From Chondrilla cf. caribensis (Eukaryota; Porifera; Demospongiae; Chondrillida; Chondrillidae): DNA of 64,000 nucleotides. Below, one piece after another: positions 16,751 through 51,100 of the stretch. The position numbers and the translations under genes are program-made. How positions within the stretch are numbered: the first letter of the stretch is position 1; every line of letters begins with the position of its first letter. The notes below the pieces were generated by a model. The model saw nothing but the letters and a program-made list of their open reading frames with translations, searched no databases and had not been told where the DNA came from. The stretch is taken from assembly GCA_964020155.1 (NCBI GenBank), contig OZ026556.1, positions 2,044,001-2,108,000 on the forward strand, written 5' to 3'.

Positions 16751-18118
16751 ATGCAAACATGTCCACAACAGTACTCTGCCTATTATTCTCCTCAAAGTTG
16801 ACAATAATCACAGACACCTAACCACTGTATGTACATTATATTTTATGCCATGTTTATTGTCTCATGATGGCTTCCACTCCATCCACTATGACATTGACAT
16901 AGATCATGGCATAATTTTTTTCTTGATGGAATAAATAATATAATGATCAATCAGTATATTACATGACTTGACGGGTATTGGCTGCACATATATGCAGCAT
17001 AGTCTTAAACCTAAGCAGCATAATTGAAATATATTACAACAGAATGGAGTTAAATCACAAAGTGACGTATGCTTATAACATCAATCAATGACCTTTCCTG
17101 TGGATTCTGAAGTGTGTTAAGTGTCCAATACTTCAACTTCTGCTGCAACAGCTAGTGCAGACTTGAATTGTTGGCAAAACTCAACTCGACAAATAACATT
17201 ACTCGTATTCGTGTCTGGTAGCTTACAGTGTTTAATATATAGCCCTTTTGGCTGGCATTGTAGGGTTGATATACTCTAATGATGGGTTCATATAATGTAT
17301 GACTAAATATTATTATAATATAATAATTATATGAACCCTACAAACCACACAGTTATGGCAGTTCCACTTATGCTGGACTGAGGCTTTGAAATATGTATAA
17401 ATCAACAGCTATTATATTCTGAATTATACAGTTACTGTAATTTATATCTATGTAACCTATGGAGTTATAATGAACTCAGAACTGCATGCCTCAAGTCAAG
17501 ATTAAGCTCAGCACTGCAATTAATAATGCTAACAGTTACTGTTCATCATATGGGATACAATCAATATAATATAATGATAATGATCCTTATAGAATGCAGC
17601 AAAAATTAATAGTAAATTCAGCAGTTGATCAGCAGTTACTACTGTAAGATTAATGTATCTAGTATAATGTGAAGTTCAGTTGATTGAACAGGTGCACTTC
17701 TTTCAAGGGCAGAATTTGCTGTGAAATCAGACAAACGTATACATAAAAGTACAGCAATTTCATGGCAAATCATGATAAATTGCATAATTTGACTAATGAC
17801 ACAATATTAAAATTTAATACATATGAATATGGGCTAAGAATACCCTTTAAGCAATTACACAAGAACAAGCTGGTAATTTCACTTGGAAAAAGTGACAATT
17901 TTAATGTATTCTTACCTCACATATAGTTGATGTCGTGTGTACTAGTTAGTTTCGTAAACATGTAAAAGAATGTAGTATTAATGTGTACACACGTACAGTT
18001 ACTTGGATAATATGCACACATGTGAAATATTTCTATTAGTACACACATATATTCAGACTAAATGTGATTGTCCAAATGTAATTATATATATAAATGTGTA
18101 TATTATGTAGTTACTCAC
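16751..18118. other. AT-rich region downstream of the IgGFc exon
   Basis: No clear exon. A 26-nt candidate mini-exon with tag| acceptor and |GTAAGAA donor lies at about 17917-17942 on minus and could follow the IgGFc exon, but it is too short to support. The 3' end of the giant gene is therefore unresolved. Confidence 0.4.
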
Positions 18119-39071
<20,953 letters not shown>

Positions 39072-39110
39072 GTCTTCGTCACTGTGCAACTACATGTGAC
39101 AGATTACACC

Positions 39111-39116
39111 TTTATA
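39111..39116 (-). promoter_or_regulatory. TATA box of the giant gene
   Basis: TATAAA on minus, 40 bp upstream of the chosen Met. The same arrangement is seen in the paralogue at 10695-10702. Confidence 0.5.
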
Positions 39117-39199
39117 ATTGTATTAATTGGATTTGTATGGATTCCAAGCACTCCTACATATTATGCATGGTTTAATGGGACTCCTAAAATATATGCTTT

Positions 39200-42100
39200 T
39201 GACCACACTATTTTAAATGTCATGTCTTATCTTTACGTTTAACATATTAGTGCTCTTGCACATAGCAACAGAGGAACCTATAAAGAAATCTGGGCAGGAT
39301 GCCACATTGTAGCAAATGAGAAACACCAGTGAGATGAGCATGATCAGCGACAATAACTTGACTGCAGAAGCTATAAGTAGAAAATTCAGTCAAGTGCAAT
39401 TAGTGAGGAACTTGGTTAATTGAAGGTCAGTAGCATACAGGAGTGTTTATGCATTGAGCTAACATTGTGTACCTTATTCAGAGTGTTAGGGGTGAAAGGG
39501 AGCAACTTGTGGTTTATTTTGACAAAATAAAGCCCTGTGTTCCTGTCACCAGATTTGACAATCATGGGCGCAACTGTCCGGATATGAAGACAGTTATTTA
39601 CCTTGCTCCTCAAAATTTAATATAGCAGTCACACATGTGATATTTGGAAGACAGTTACATCTAGAAAAGTCAAAGACAACATCTCAGATTCACCAGGTCA
39701 GATTATGAAATATCCTGAATGTCAATACCCACATTCAGACCATTACCAAAATCAGTGTGTGTACCCATGTACACTACGTCAATACAATATTCATAGGCAT
39801 GCATAATATATACATATTTATTCTATAGTGTGTAGCAAATCTATAGTTTAGCATTGGTATTAGTTCCTTGCATAAATCATGTGATCTCATTTATAGTATT
39901 CTGTATCTTAGTATGTGCATGCATGTGGAGCTAAATAGAGCAAAGAATAATGATTATGGAGTTGCATCAGTAACCAAGCATAATAGTGTCAGACTACGCT
40001 AATTAATAGGTTGCTGATAATTTACACCTGTTGAAGCCAGTTGTAGTTGTTGACATCTTAACTAAATTAATAGGTTTCAGTGTTATGACTGAATATATAA
40101 ATTACTCCTTATCACCAGATAAGACATTGTACATTCTCTATACTATACTATGTAGTATAGAGTGTCTATGCTCTGATCGACTTTTTTAAGCTCTTTGGAA
40201 GATGTACGTGGGTTCTTTGTCGTATATTCATCAATCCAACGAGGTGAAAACTCACAATCACTTTTCTATGGTGCATAACATCGCACTATCCCTCAAAAAT
40301 CAGCTTTTAGATTCATCTGAGCGTTTGACAGCCATTGCAATATGACGTCATAAACTGGCTGATTATGCTCATCATACAAATCTACTTTACACACAGAATA
40401 CACTATATATAATTTAGCAAGGTTCTAGACTACTGTTACAGCTATTTTTTAAGCACAATCAATAATATTAAACCTGCATATAGTAGTTGAGCCATTTTGG
40501 CTGCAGCACATAGGTGTAGAGACACAAGTGTCCCTGGTCAAGGGTTGGCAACTATGCCAGTGCTCTTGCATAATATAGCAACATAGGGATCTATAGCAAA
40601 GTCCAGGAAGGAAGCCACACTGGAGCAAAAAAGAAAGACCAGTGAAATTAGCATGGTTTATGATAAACATTGTCTTGACTGCACACAGGTGTAGGGTAGG
40701 AGTTAAGTGGATATTTTTGTCAAGTCCAATTAGTGAGGAACTCACTTGATAGAAGGTCAGTAAGCATATGGGGATGTTCATGCATAGAGTCAACACTTTG
40801 TACCGTGTTCAGTTTAGGTGTGTGAGGGAGTGATTAGTGGTCAATTAGGATAAAATGAAGCCTTGTGTTCCCATGCACCAGATTTGACAAACACAGGAAC
40901 ACACCATTCAGAGAGGAAGATAAGTATTCTCCTTGTCTCCCAACTATAAAAGTCCCACATGTGAGATATACTTAGTTAGTTGGCAGACAGTTGGACCTGG
41001 TTGAAGACAGCATCTCAGATTCACTAAGATAGATTGTGAGATATCCTGAATGTCATTGCCCACATTCAGACTGCTAGGGAGTTTAATATGTATATGTGTT
41101 TGTATATTATGTATATGTTCCCTTTCTTACAGTATTTAAAGGTATGTGTAATATACACATTTATGTATTCTACATCGGCAAATCTGTAGATAAAGCATTG
41201 ATATTAGTTTCCTATATGAATCATATTATGGTCTCAGTTACAGTATCCAGTATCTTGTTGTGTGCATGCACATGAAGCTAACTAGAGCAGAGTAGGAGAC
41301 ATTGATTATGGAGTTGCATCAATAGCCAAAACATATGCAATGTTAGACTTCACTAATTAATAGGTTACCTATAATTAACACTTGTTGAAACCAATTGTAG
41401 TTGTTGACATCTTAACGAATGAATATTTTTCAGTGTTATGATTGATTCAGAAATATATCAATTACTCCGTATCACCAGCCAAAGATACAGAGTTCACTAA
41501 TTTAATAACTTGCTAATAGTTTACAGCAGTTGAAACCAGTGTAGGCAAGGTCATAATATTTTGATACCTTCTGAATCACTTCTGTTACGACTGTATTCTA
41601 TTGGGTCAAACAGTATGTGAGCTGGTTTATGTCCACCACAATAACAAATTCCATAAGGGAGGACCCATTTACTGAAGTGCAGGAGTTGGTACTGTCAGAT
41701 CAAATCTGTTCAAAATGATAAGCCAAACCAAACAGTTAGATTCTGATTCACATGTTGATATTATAGTGCTTTTAAGTTTTCCTATACTACTATGGGCATA
41801 TACCTTCCATCACACATTATGTAACTGCATGTGAATGTATTAATTACGAGTACCCAGCAGTTTGTAGTATAGTATATGTAGCAGTTTATTTGTGATAAAT
41901 ATAAATTTGTAATTTACACACTTTGTACTGTAAACATGCACCTGTATAGCACACTACAGTGAAACCACTCTAATCCGCCCCCCTATTATCCGCCAAACCC
42001 GCTATTCTGCCCTAGTTTAAAAGAACGAATTAAAATGTACACGTTTAATATACATCTAATCCGCCATCCGCCACAATTTTTGATGACAGAATAGTAGTAT

Positions 42101-44140
42101 TAACTGATAATTTCCCGCGGAAATCCGCCACATGCATGATAGACCTGTATATGGTTTATGTCCACCACAATAATATAATATATCAATATAGCATCCGTTA
42201 CCATAGAAACAGTACTATTATACAGCAATTTTATAATGTATAAAGCGCTAGCAACAGTATAAAGCCTTAGCAACGGATGCTATACTGGTTAAGACATGGA
42301 CACTCTGGCATTATGACATATAAAATACACTCGCCCTCGGGACTCGGTATTTATATGTCATAATGCCCTTGTGCCCATGTCTTAACCACTAAATATGCAT
42401 TCACCTATATCGCGTGAAGAAGATGGCCGATTTCGAAACGCCGACAATTATAAATTGGGCTGGAATTCGAGTGCAACAGCTTCGCTGAAAGTTGTATCTT
42501 CAGAGAAGGTTCTTATAAACTTAAAATAGACGCCCAAGTAATTTGAACACGGCAACCCTGTGATTGTTAGCTCGAATTTCAGACTACTTGCTCTGTTTAC
42601 GTGAGTATTCAACCATCAAAGAGAGTGAAGAAACCCAAATTCGACAAATTAGAGCGGGCTATTATTATTGTTACATTATTGTTGCCATGATCCATCACAT
42701 TCTGAGATGTTTTGTGCACATACCAGTGTGTAGTAGACTCAAACCTCGTTAACCCACCAACCCCGCTAATCCGCATGTATTCATGTATTCTACATTGGCA
42801 CATCTGTAGATGAGGCATTGATATTAATTAGTTTGCTGCATGAATCATATGGTCTCTGTTATTGTATCCCGTATCTTGGTGCATGTGGAACTAACTAGAG
42901 CAGAGTAAGGAACATTGATTATGGAGTTGCATCAATTGGCAAAACATATGCAGTGTTGGACTTCACTAATTAATAGGTTGCTGATAATTCACACTTGTTG
43001 AAACCAGTTGTAGTTGTTGACATCTTAACGAATGAATAATTTTCAGTGTTATGATTGATTCAGAAATATATCAATTACTCTGTATCACCAGCCAAAGATA
43101 CAGAGTTCACTAATTTAATAACTTGCTAATAGTTTACAGCAGTTGAAACCAGTGTAGACAAGGTCATAATATTTTGATACCTTCTGAATCACTTCTGTTA
43201 CGACTGTATGCTATTGGGTCAAACAGTACATGAGCTGGTTTATGTCCACCACAATAACAAATTCCATAAGGGAGGACCCATTTACTGAAGTGCAGGAGTT
43301 GGTACTGTCAGATCAATTCTGTTCAAAATGATAAGCCAAACCAAACAGTTAGATTCTGATTCACATGTTGATATTATAGTGCTTTTAAGTTTTCCTATAC
43401 TAATATGGGCATATACCTTCCATCACCCATTATGTAACTGCATGTGAATGTATTAATTACGAGTACCCAGCAGTTTGTAGTATATTATACAAGTATGTAG
43501 CAGTTTTTTTGATAAAATTAATGTGAATTTGTAATATACACACTTATAGACGTGTAGATGGCATAATTATTGTTATTATATTTATAGTACTCAAAAGTAT
43601 GTATAATAATATATGCATGTGTACAGTATTCAGAGGTATTTATAATATACACATTTATGTATTCTAAATTGGCAAATCTGTAGATGAAGTATTGATATTA
43701 GTTTCCTATATGAATCATATAATCTCTGTTATTGTATTCCGTATCTCGGTGTGTGCATGCATGTGGAGCTAACTAGAGCAGGGTAGGGAACGTCAATTAT
43801 GGAGTTGTACAATAGTCAAAACATATGCAGTGTTAGACTTCACTAATTAATAGGTTGCCAATAATTCACACTTGTTGAAACCAATTGTAGTTGTTGACAT
43901 CTTAACAAATGGATAATTTTCAGTGTAACAGTTATGATTGAAATACATCAATTACTCCATATCACCACATCAGACATTGCACTGTAAACATGCACCTGCA
44001 TAGCACACTATACTGAGGACCCAAGATACGGAGTTCACTAGATTGATAACTTGCTAATAGTTTACAGCAGTTGAAACCAGTGTAGGCAAGGTCATGATAC
44101 TGTGACACCTTCACTAATATTTCTGTTATGACTGTAGGGG
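39200..44140. repeat. Four diverged copies of a non-coding segment
   Basis: Copies at about 39240-40130, 40560-41950, 42770-43540 and 43640-44130 share blocks such as gagctaactagagcag, cactaattaataggttgc, tgttgacatcttaac and agtttacagcagttgaaacc. Copies 2 and 3 are the most alike (tgagctggtttatgtccacc, ataagccaaaccaaacagtt). No coding potential. Confidence 0.75.
42185..42392. repeat. Double foldback hairpin
   Basis: First hairpin: tatagcatccgttacca (about 42187) pairs with tagcaacggatgctata (about 42268-42284). Second: gttaagacatgg...gcattatgacatata (42289-42323) pairs with tatatgtcataatgc...ccatgtcttaac (to 42387) around a loop ctcgccctcgggactcgg. Confidence 0.75.
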
Positions 44141-44690
44141 TCCATACAGTAACTACAAACAGCATAGCAGAGAGTATAACCAATATTGAGGGACACAATA
44201 TTCATTCATAGTTCATTCAAATGTATACTAGTCCTCAATCCATCTAATGTAATGCGATACGTAGGTAGCCATAGTACCACAGAACGTAACTGGATTTGGT
44301 ACTCAGTTTTCCATGCAGGGCCTTTGTAGGCATGCAGTTTCACGTTTATTGAAAGGATCCACAAACGTTCAATATCATGAATTAATGATATGAGATCAGA
44401 CATTATACTGTACACATCACGTAAGAGTTGTATAGTACAATACTAGAGGCCACAACATATATACAAGGTCCACTAATTAATAGTTTGTTGACAACTTAAG
44501 CCTACATGTTAAAACCAGTTGTAGACAAGTTCATGCACTCGTTTGGGCAATGTTAAATGTCGTTTTCTCAAATTTCTATATACATGGAGCCCAAATTATA
44601 CCTCGTTATACTCTTGACTATTGCATCTCCTGCTGTGACACATTGTTGATGCGGGGACATCAAGTCTCCAGTCAGCATTGCATTCCCCCT
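44141..44690. other. No feature recognised
   Basis: AT-rich spacer between the duplicated segments and the 205-bp repeat; nothing supported. Confidence 0.4.
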
Positions 44691-44699
44691 TCAGTATTA

Positions 44700-45010
44700 G
44701 AGTGAGAGTCGGGTGGTGGGGTGGAGCGTCTAGTCTTCACACTGAAGGTAAGGAATCTCTTCAAAAATTGACCTAGACCGTCCGAATTCAACATATCGCA
44801 GGGGCGTAAAACAATTTTCAGTGTTATGACTTAATATATCAATTACTCCGTGTCAGCAGATCACACTGTAAACAGTGTCCCTATAGAGTACACTTAATTG
44901 AGGACCCAAGGGTCGGGTGGTGGGTTGGAGCGTCGAGTCTTCACACTGAAGGTCGGGAATCTCTTCAAGTTGACCTAGATCGTCCGAATTTAACATATCG
45001 CAGGGGGGGA
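44700..45010. repeat. Direct repeat of ~95 bp, 204 bp apart
   Basis: gtcgggtggtggggtggagcg at 44708 recurs at 44912 (gtcgggtggtgggttggagcg); both continue through cttcacactgaaggt to aacatatcgcagggg. Confidence 0.8.
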
Positions 45011-45049
45011 TAGAGTAAGATATCAATTTCCGGACGCCAAACTCAGCTC

Positions 45050-45880
45050 TTTGTCGAAAACTCCCTGCTGAAGATAGGCTTTCGTGCCAGACTAGGGTAT
45101 CGCATAGGCTAGGGTTGGCCGAGGGATCGAAATATGGAACGCCAAATGCGACAAAAATAGAGCAGGTCGTGTATGTCCAAGACTAATTTAAAGGATAACG
45201 GATTTGATCCTGGTCCGATCTATAGCAACTTTGTTTCTATCCCTTTCCGTCAGTTGTGGGCGTGGGTGTTTGTATGTGTTGGGTGTATGTGTTTGTTTGT
45301 GTTTTTTTCTTTATTCATTAATTTTGTGTGTTGGGATGGGTAGATTAGTTGTATACATGACTGCCTGTGTGCATACATATACAATATATGTGTGGGGTGG
45401 TTAGTTGGTTGTGTGTATAGTGTCCTTGTCAATAAAACATATTCCTCCAAATCCATAAATGTGATTATCAACAATGTTATATTCCTTAGGTTTGCTTTGT
45501 GTATTTTTGTATATTATTATGCTACCAGTGAATTTCCTCTATATTAGCCATTTGCATGCATGCATAAGTAGCTGCCTGGTTACATTCTATGTACATGTTA
45601 GGTCCATCTGAACTTGCCTGTGTACACTGCATTATTTGTTCCTTGCTTGCTTTTGGAAATTAGTACTGTGTTATTCAATACCATCCATTCTATCAATATT
45701 GGTACACTACACTGATGATGGCCCAATTAGGCTGAACCAGTTTTACATTCATGTATGACTGGTATGTATTTTCTATCATTTGCAATTAGATTCCACAGTC
45801 ATTAGTACATACGTGCCTGCTATGCATGTTTGTAACACTGTCTGCAGTTCCTCAATTTGAGGGTTAGAGCACTTCTATGT
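45050..45880. repeat. Dispersed repeat, second copy of 15300-16130
   Basis: Collinear with 15300-16130, including the ctgatgatggcccaattagg hairpin, here with a changed 3' strand (gctgaacc). It lacks the TG tract. Confidence 0.8.
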
Positions 45881-46477
45881 GTGTAATTGTATGAGTATAA
45901 TATTAAGTGTGTTTAAGTATGTGTGTGTGTTTGTGTGTGTATTTGTCCATGTGTTTTATTTGTATATGTGTGTATTTGTATGAGTATAATATAAGTGCAT
46001 GTAAAAGTATGTGGGTGGGTTAGTTGGTTGTGTGTATAATAATTGTGTGTGTTTGGGGTGTGTGTTCTTGATGATACCTTTTCTGCATCTACGTCTGTAG
46101 CACTGTCCGCAATCCCCAAATTTGTCAGAGCGTTGGTTACGATATTACGCATGTACTTGTGTGTGTTATAGTATGTGGTGTGTGTACTTGTGTGAACATT
46201 TGTGTGTAACTACAATACTTCTTTATGTCAATCAATGATCTTTCATGCATGCCATTCATTCCGCCATCCCTGCATGCCATGCTTAACCATTGTGAAGCAC
46301 ACACTTATTAATTTGATTATTAGGATAACATGATACTGTTAATAAACAGAATTCAGGTTACTATTATTATCCTATAGCTATAGACTAGGAGTATGAATTA
46401 GTAAGGCCTAATACGTGGATCATTCTTATACCTAACTAGTAGTTGTTGTAGGCCTGAATCATAATTATTCTCAGGAG
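45881..46477. other. TG-rich spacer downstream of the M8 gene
   Basis: Interrupted TG-rich stretches (45885-46045) and AT-rich DNA. The M8 gene 3' UTR must lie here; I did not find a clear AATAAA on minus. Confidence 0.4.
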
Positions 46478-47040
46478 TCATTTGATCAATGCAGCAACAC
46501 TGCTGATGACTCCCATCAACTGTTTGGCTTTCTTCACATGAAACACTCTGGATGGAGACCCGGTAATTTTTTTCAGGAATTTTGGGTTCTTCTGTCCAAA
46601 CCCGATAGCAATTCTCGCTATACCGTTGGTCTCCAGCTCTTCAATTGCTCTCTTCAAGGCACGCTTTCCGATACCTTCTCTATTCCGTCCATCAGTCAAC
46701 AAAATGAGAGTTGGAGTTGCGTGAGACAATCCCCTTCCAGAATTGGCAAAGAGATTGGTTGCGGTATCCAAACCACGTATAGTATTTCTCGCCCCTGTTT
46801 GCCCGAGTCTCATCATGTTAGTCACCCTTCTTTTAATCACATTCAAATCATGGAAAGCATTAAAGTTGAACTCAATTTCAACATCATCAGTATACTTGAT
46901 GACGGCAACATGTGTTTGATTTTCACAAATCTCTAAGCTATCCAGTAAATTTACTGCAAGCCTTTTTTCCAATTCAAATGAATTGTTACTAAGATAGTTG
47001 GAGGAATCGATCATAAACAATAGGTCTTTTTTCTGGTGAG
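46478..47040 (-). CDS. M8 gene exon 20, C-terminal vWA domain
   Basis: Acceptor gatcag gives phase 1 and DLLFMIDSSNYLSNNSFE, the first vWA strand. The MIDAS motif DxSxS reads DSSNY (second Ser replaced by Tyr); the MIDAS Thr (GQTGARNT) and Asp (LLTDGRNREG) are present. It continues IARIAIGFGQKNP to the natural stop. Integrin/matrilin-like vWA. Confidence 0.92.
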
Positions 47041-47122
47041 CTGATCATGAATTAGAGAAGAAAATTGAAATAGAATGATGTATTAATTTGGTATCAGAGT
47101 TATATACTCACTCACTCACTCA

Positions 47123-47195
<73 letters not shown>

Positions 47196-48076
47196 TCAAA
47201 CATACACACTCACACACACACACATTGAAACACACACTCACACACACTTGCTCTTATGATACATGTATGCATGTATGAAGCACATGCAAGCACACATACA
47301 AGCCTACATTTAATGATTTACTGAATAAAAAGCTATGTAGCAAATGTACATGTGGATGTTATCAATCCAACTACCCTTAACCATATAAAGTGAACCTTTA
47401 ACACAGAATCATTGTAAAGTATATTGAAGCAAGCAAATATATGCTTCGATTATTCATTAGGTATACCTATATAAATCTGTTGAGAATATTATTGAAAGAT
47501 CTATTGTATACAGTCTGTAGTGGGTGATGGAACAAACATGCATGGTGTGGAAATGCACATACGTACGCATTTCGCAGTATTGTCCTTTCCATCCACAGCG
47601 ACAGCAGCACTTGTCCACACCACAGCATGTTCCACCATTCAGACATGCAAGAGAACATCGACGCTATGTTGGTGGATCCAGAATACAATATTCATAAAAA
47701 ATGTTCATAATATATTTTGGTTCTTTTCTAGTGTAGTTAAATAGCAGAGCATGTTCCAAGTACAAGATCAGCCACTTACCCAACACATGTCTTGATATGG
47801 AGGACACTTGAGATACATGACATTAGAGAAATTCGAACTTGTTTGTGTTTGATCAACAAGTATCTACATATACGGATGAATGAACATGAAGATACACATA
47901 ACCACACATGCTCCATAGATACTTGCACATGCATACTATACCTAAGGACACAACATAGTGCACATAGGTATAAGTTGACATACTACACAAACATACACAC
48001 ACCTGGTCCAATACATGCCTACTGCAGAGACTGACACACATTTATGTACACACACAAGCAAACTGTACAAACACAT

Positions 48077-48151
<75 letters not shown>

Positions 48152-51100
48152 GACACATTCACACATATACACATGTACACGCGCACACACACCGAAAGAT
48201 ACAGTCACACATATTATGCTTGAGCATACACGCAATATATACAGCCAAAACACACATATACAATGTATTGAACATAACAGAATTCACACACATGAACATA
48301 CCCTCTGACCAGGCATCAAACAGGTATGATTCTTTCCTTGGATAGTTATCACTACATGACTATCTGTACAGTAATGCTGTAGATGAAAACAGAGTCTGTA
48401 TCATTCCGCTGTAGTGAACATTGTACAGTAGTAGTTGTGTATTACGGAGGTAAATAATCCATGTACATATCGCACACATACCATACTATAAATATTACTA
48501 CTTAAGCATGTTCTGGTGTGCGTGTGTGCGTGTGTGTATGCGTGCACGTATGTGTGTGTGCATGCATGTGTGTGTTGTGCGCAGTCAGATGAACTGCATT
48601 TGTACTTGAGCTATAGTAGTAGGGTAATAATTAATCTAGGTACGGTATCACTCTATCACTACAGAAGGACGATGTACATATGTATAGGAAGGTATTGTGT
48701 ACTCAATCGAGTAATATGATCGAGGAATGAAAAATTCTAATCATACCAACAAAGTATACAATAAATAGCAACTGAAGGTACAAACATTTGAAACAAGATA
48801 CGTTACACTCAGTTTTCCTGCCCACCTGATAACAGCCACTACCCTTGGCTGGCTGCATCTGGGCTCCTTGGTACATCCAATTTTTTAGGATCTCCCACTC
48901 AATGCAACCAGATTGATAACTAAACGTCTCCGCAAACACATTAGTGGCTAGCAGTAGAGTGTGCAAAGAGCATTACAAGTGTTGGACTATTTGTATCGAA
49001 TTCAAACTTGTACAGAGAGATTAGAGACACATGCAGTAGGCTAACCTGAACTGGGTTGATTCAGAGGAGATAGACACCATCTGAAACCCTGTGGACAAGT
49101 ACCACTTTTGATATAAATATACCACACATTATTATGAGTATACACATAGATGGGGATACATAATACAGATTTATACATACAACTCAGCACATTTGTATAT
49201 TAAGCACATAAACTTAAGTATACATGACATATATCAACAGATACATAATTATTCTTCAGGACCTGGTATAATGGAACTCACAGTACGTAAGGGACAGTAG
49301 TCTGTAGTTTGATATCGGCCTCCTTCATAGGGGTTTAAAAAGTACTGTTGGCACAAGTGTAAACATCAGAAACATGGTAATTTTACATTAAAATTTAGCA
49401 TGCATACATAATACAATTACACTAACATTCCAATAGACCATAGACCAATATAGGTATGTATTATACCTGGTATTGAGATGGAACTGGTGTTGTGTGTTGA
49501 ATCAGATCACATATGGCAAGGCTTGTCCTATCGTATGTACATTTTGTATCGTATCCACTAAAATGAGGTAGGTTTCGTGGTTTAGCCGATGACACCATCT
49601 CGGAGCAGTAGGGATCATTGGAGAGTCTGAATGAGTGTTCAAAAGACAACATTATATAATTCAACATTATAGAAAGTAACTGTTTATATCACCATATTAA
49701 TAGAAGAAAAACACTGTCACACTATGCTGTTTTCATTTTCAACAGTTACGAATATACAAGACTATAGTGCATATGAGTGTGTACCCAAACGAATAGCAAC
49801 TTTTCTGAGCAAAGTCGCATCCTAGGTTCAGGACACATCGTAGAGGATCAGCGCAGGAGAAGTCAACATCATACCACCTGTAGGGAGATTGATCAAAGTC
49901 AGCAATTGAACATGCGTGGGAGATATACAATTCCAACCATTAAACAGAATATATCTGTAACACAGTAATTATGCCTACCATGAGGTATTAGACTGAGTAC
50001 TACATTATCCTATCCAAGCTCACCCTGTATCTTTTAGAAGTGCAAGAGTTAACCTGGAGAAGGCTGCATTCACGTGAATTGACCCAGTCATACCTTCTTC
50101 CTAAATGGGTGTAGAATTCTAATGATAGGACACCTGACATTGATTATTATAACTATGTAATGATATTATACTTAGTCTATTAATATAGAATAAATTTCTG
50201 TGAAATGAATATCTATCATAATATGATGTGCATATGAATATGATATATCATAGTCATATAAGTATGCTAGTGCTTTCAACACATACAGCTACAATTAAAA
50301 AGGGGAGATAAGCAAATGTAAAGACTTAGTCTAATTACTGGACATTGTGCTATTGGTGTAAGACACAGTGAGAAAGGAGTAACATGCACAGTCATGCATG
50401 GCAAAATCAATCTGACTAAATTTCATTGGCATACATGGAAAATCCTGCGTTTCCAATGACTAAATGAAGTTACAATAGACCCTTTATCCTCCAGTTCCAA
50501 TCCTTTCAATGTAGAACAATTAAAGTGCCTTCTTGCTTCCATCTAGGTTGGTGAGAAGTACCATTAATTATGTATATTCAGTAAGTGACAATGAAATAAA
50601 TGAATTGCCAAGCTGTTGGCCAAGGCTAATGATACTCTGACTTACATCCAGCCTTGATGCTATCACATACCTGTACGGTGGGTGTTACCATGTAGGTGAC
50701 ATTGAACATGTGTCGTCCTGTGATACTTCTTTTCTCAACAGTCTCAGTGAGAATGGTATTGTTACTTGGAATATAACTGAGGTGAGATATTATAATTATA
50801 ACATTTTTATGACACAATTATCTTTTCCATTGTATTATGATATGAAGTCAATTGGCAGACTGATAAAACTATCTTTATAATATCTGATTCATCATGCAAT
50901 TAATTTTGGTATGTATGTATTTAATTTAATTAATGAACAATGTAAAGACTGTTCAAATTAAACTATTCTAAGTTCAATCTATTTATTGAATTCTATGAAA
51001 ACTATGAATATGTTATGTGAGAAATTGCCTATATAATTCCAGTATAGCAGTAAGCAAAAAGTATGTATAATACAGGGTAGTCTCGAATGTACAACACATG

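Noticed and set aside
17917..17942. 26-nt mini-exon after the IgGFc exon
   Set aside because: Good splice borders but too short to distinguish from chance; phase fits only one of two possible upstream donors.
47720..47863. Treating the M8, EGF-like and vWA parts as separate genes
   Set aside because: Phases are continuous through 47863-47780, 47663-47567 and 47040-46478, introns are short, and there is no promoter-like sequence or start codon between them.
48304..48360. Alternative acceptors for M8 exon 17 giving SCSDNYPRKES
   Set aside because: The acceptor at 48377-48378 gives HYCTDSHVVITIQGKNHTC, which fits the M8 C-terminal pattern and keeps phase 0 on both sides.
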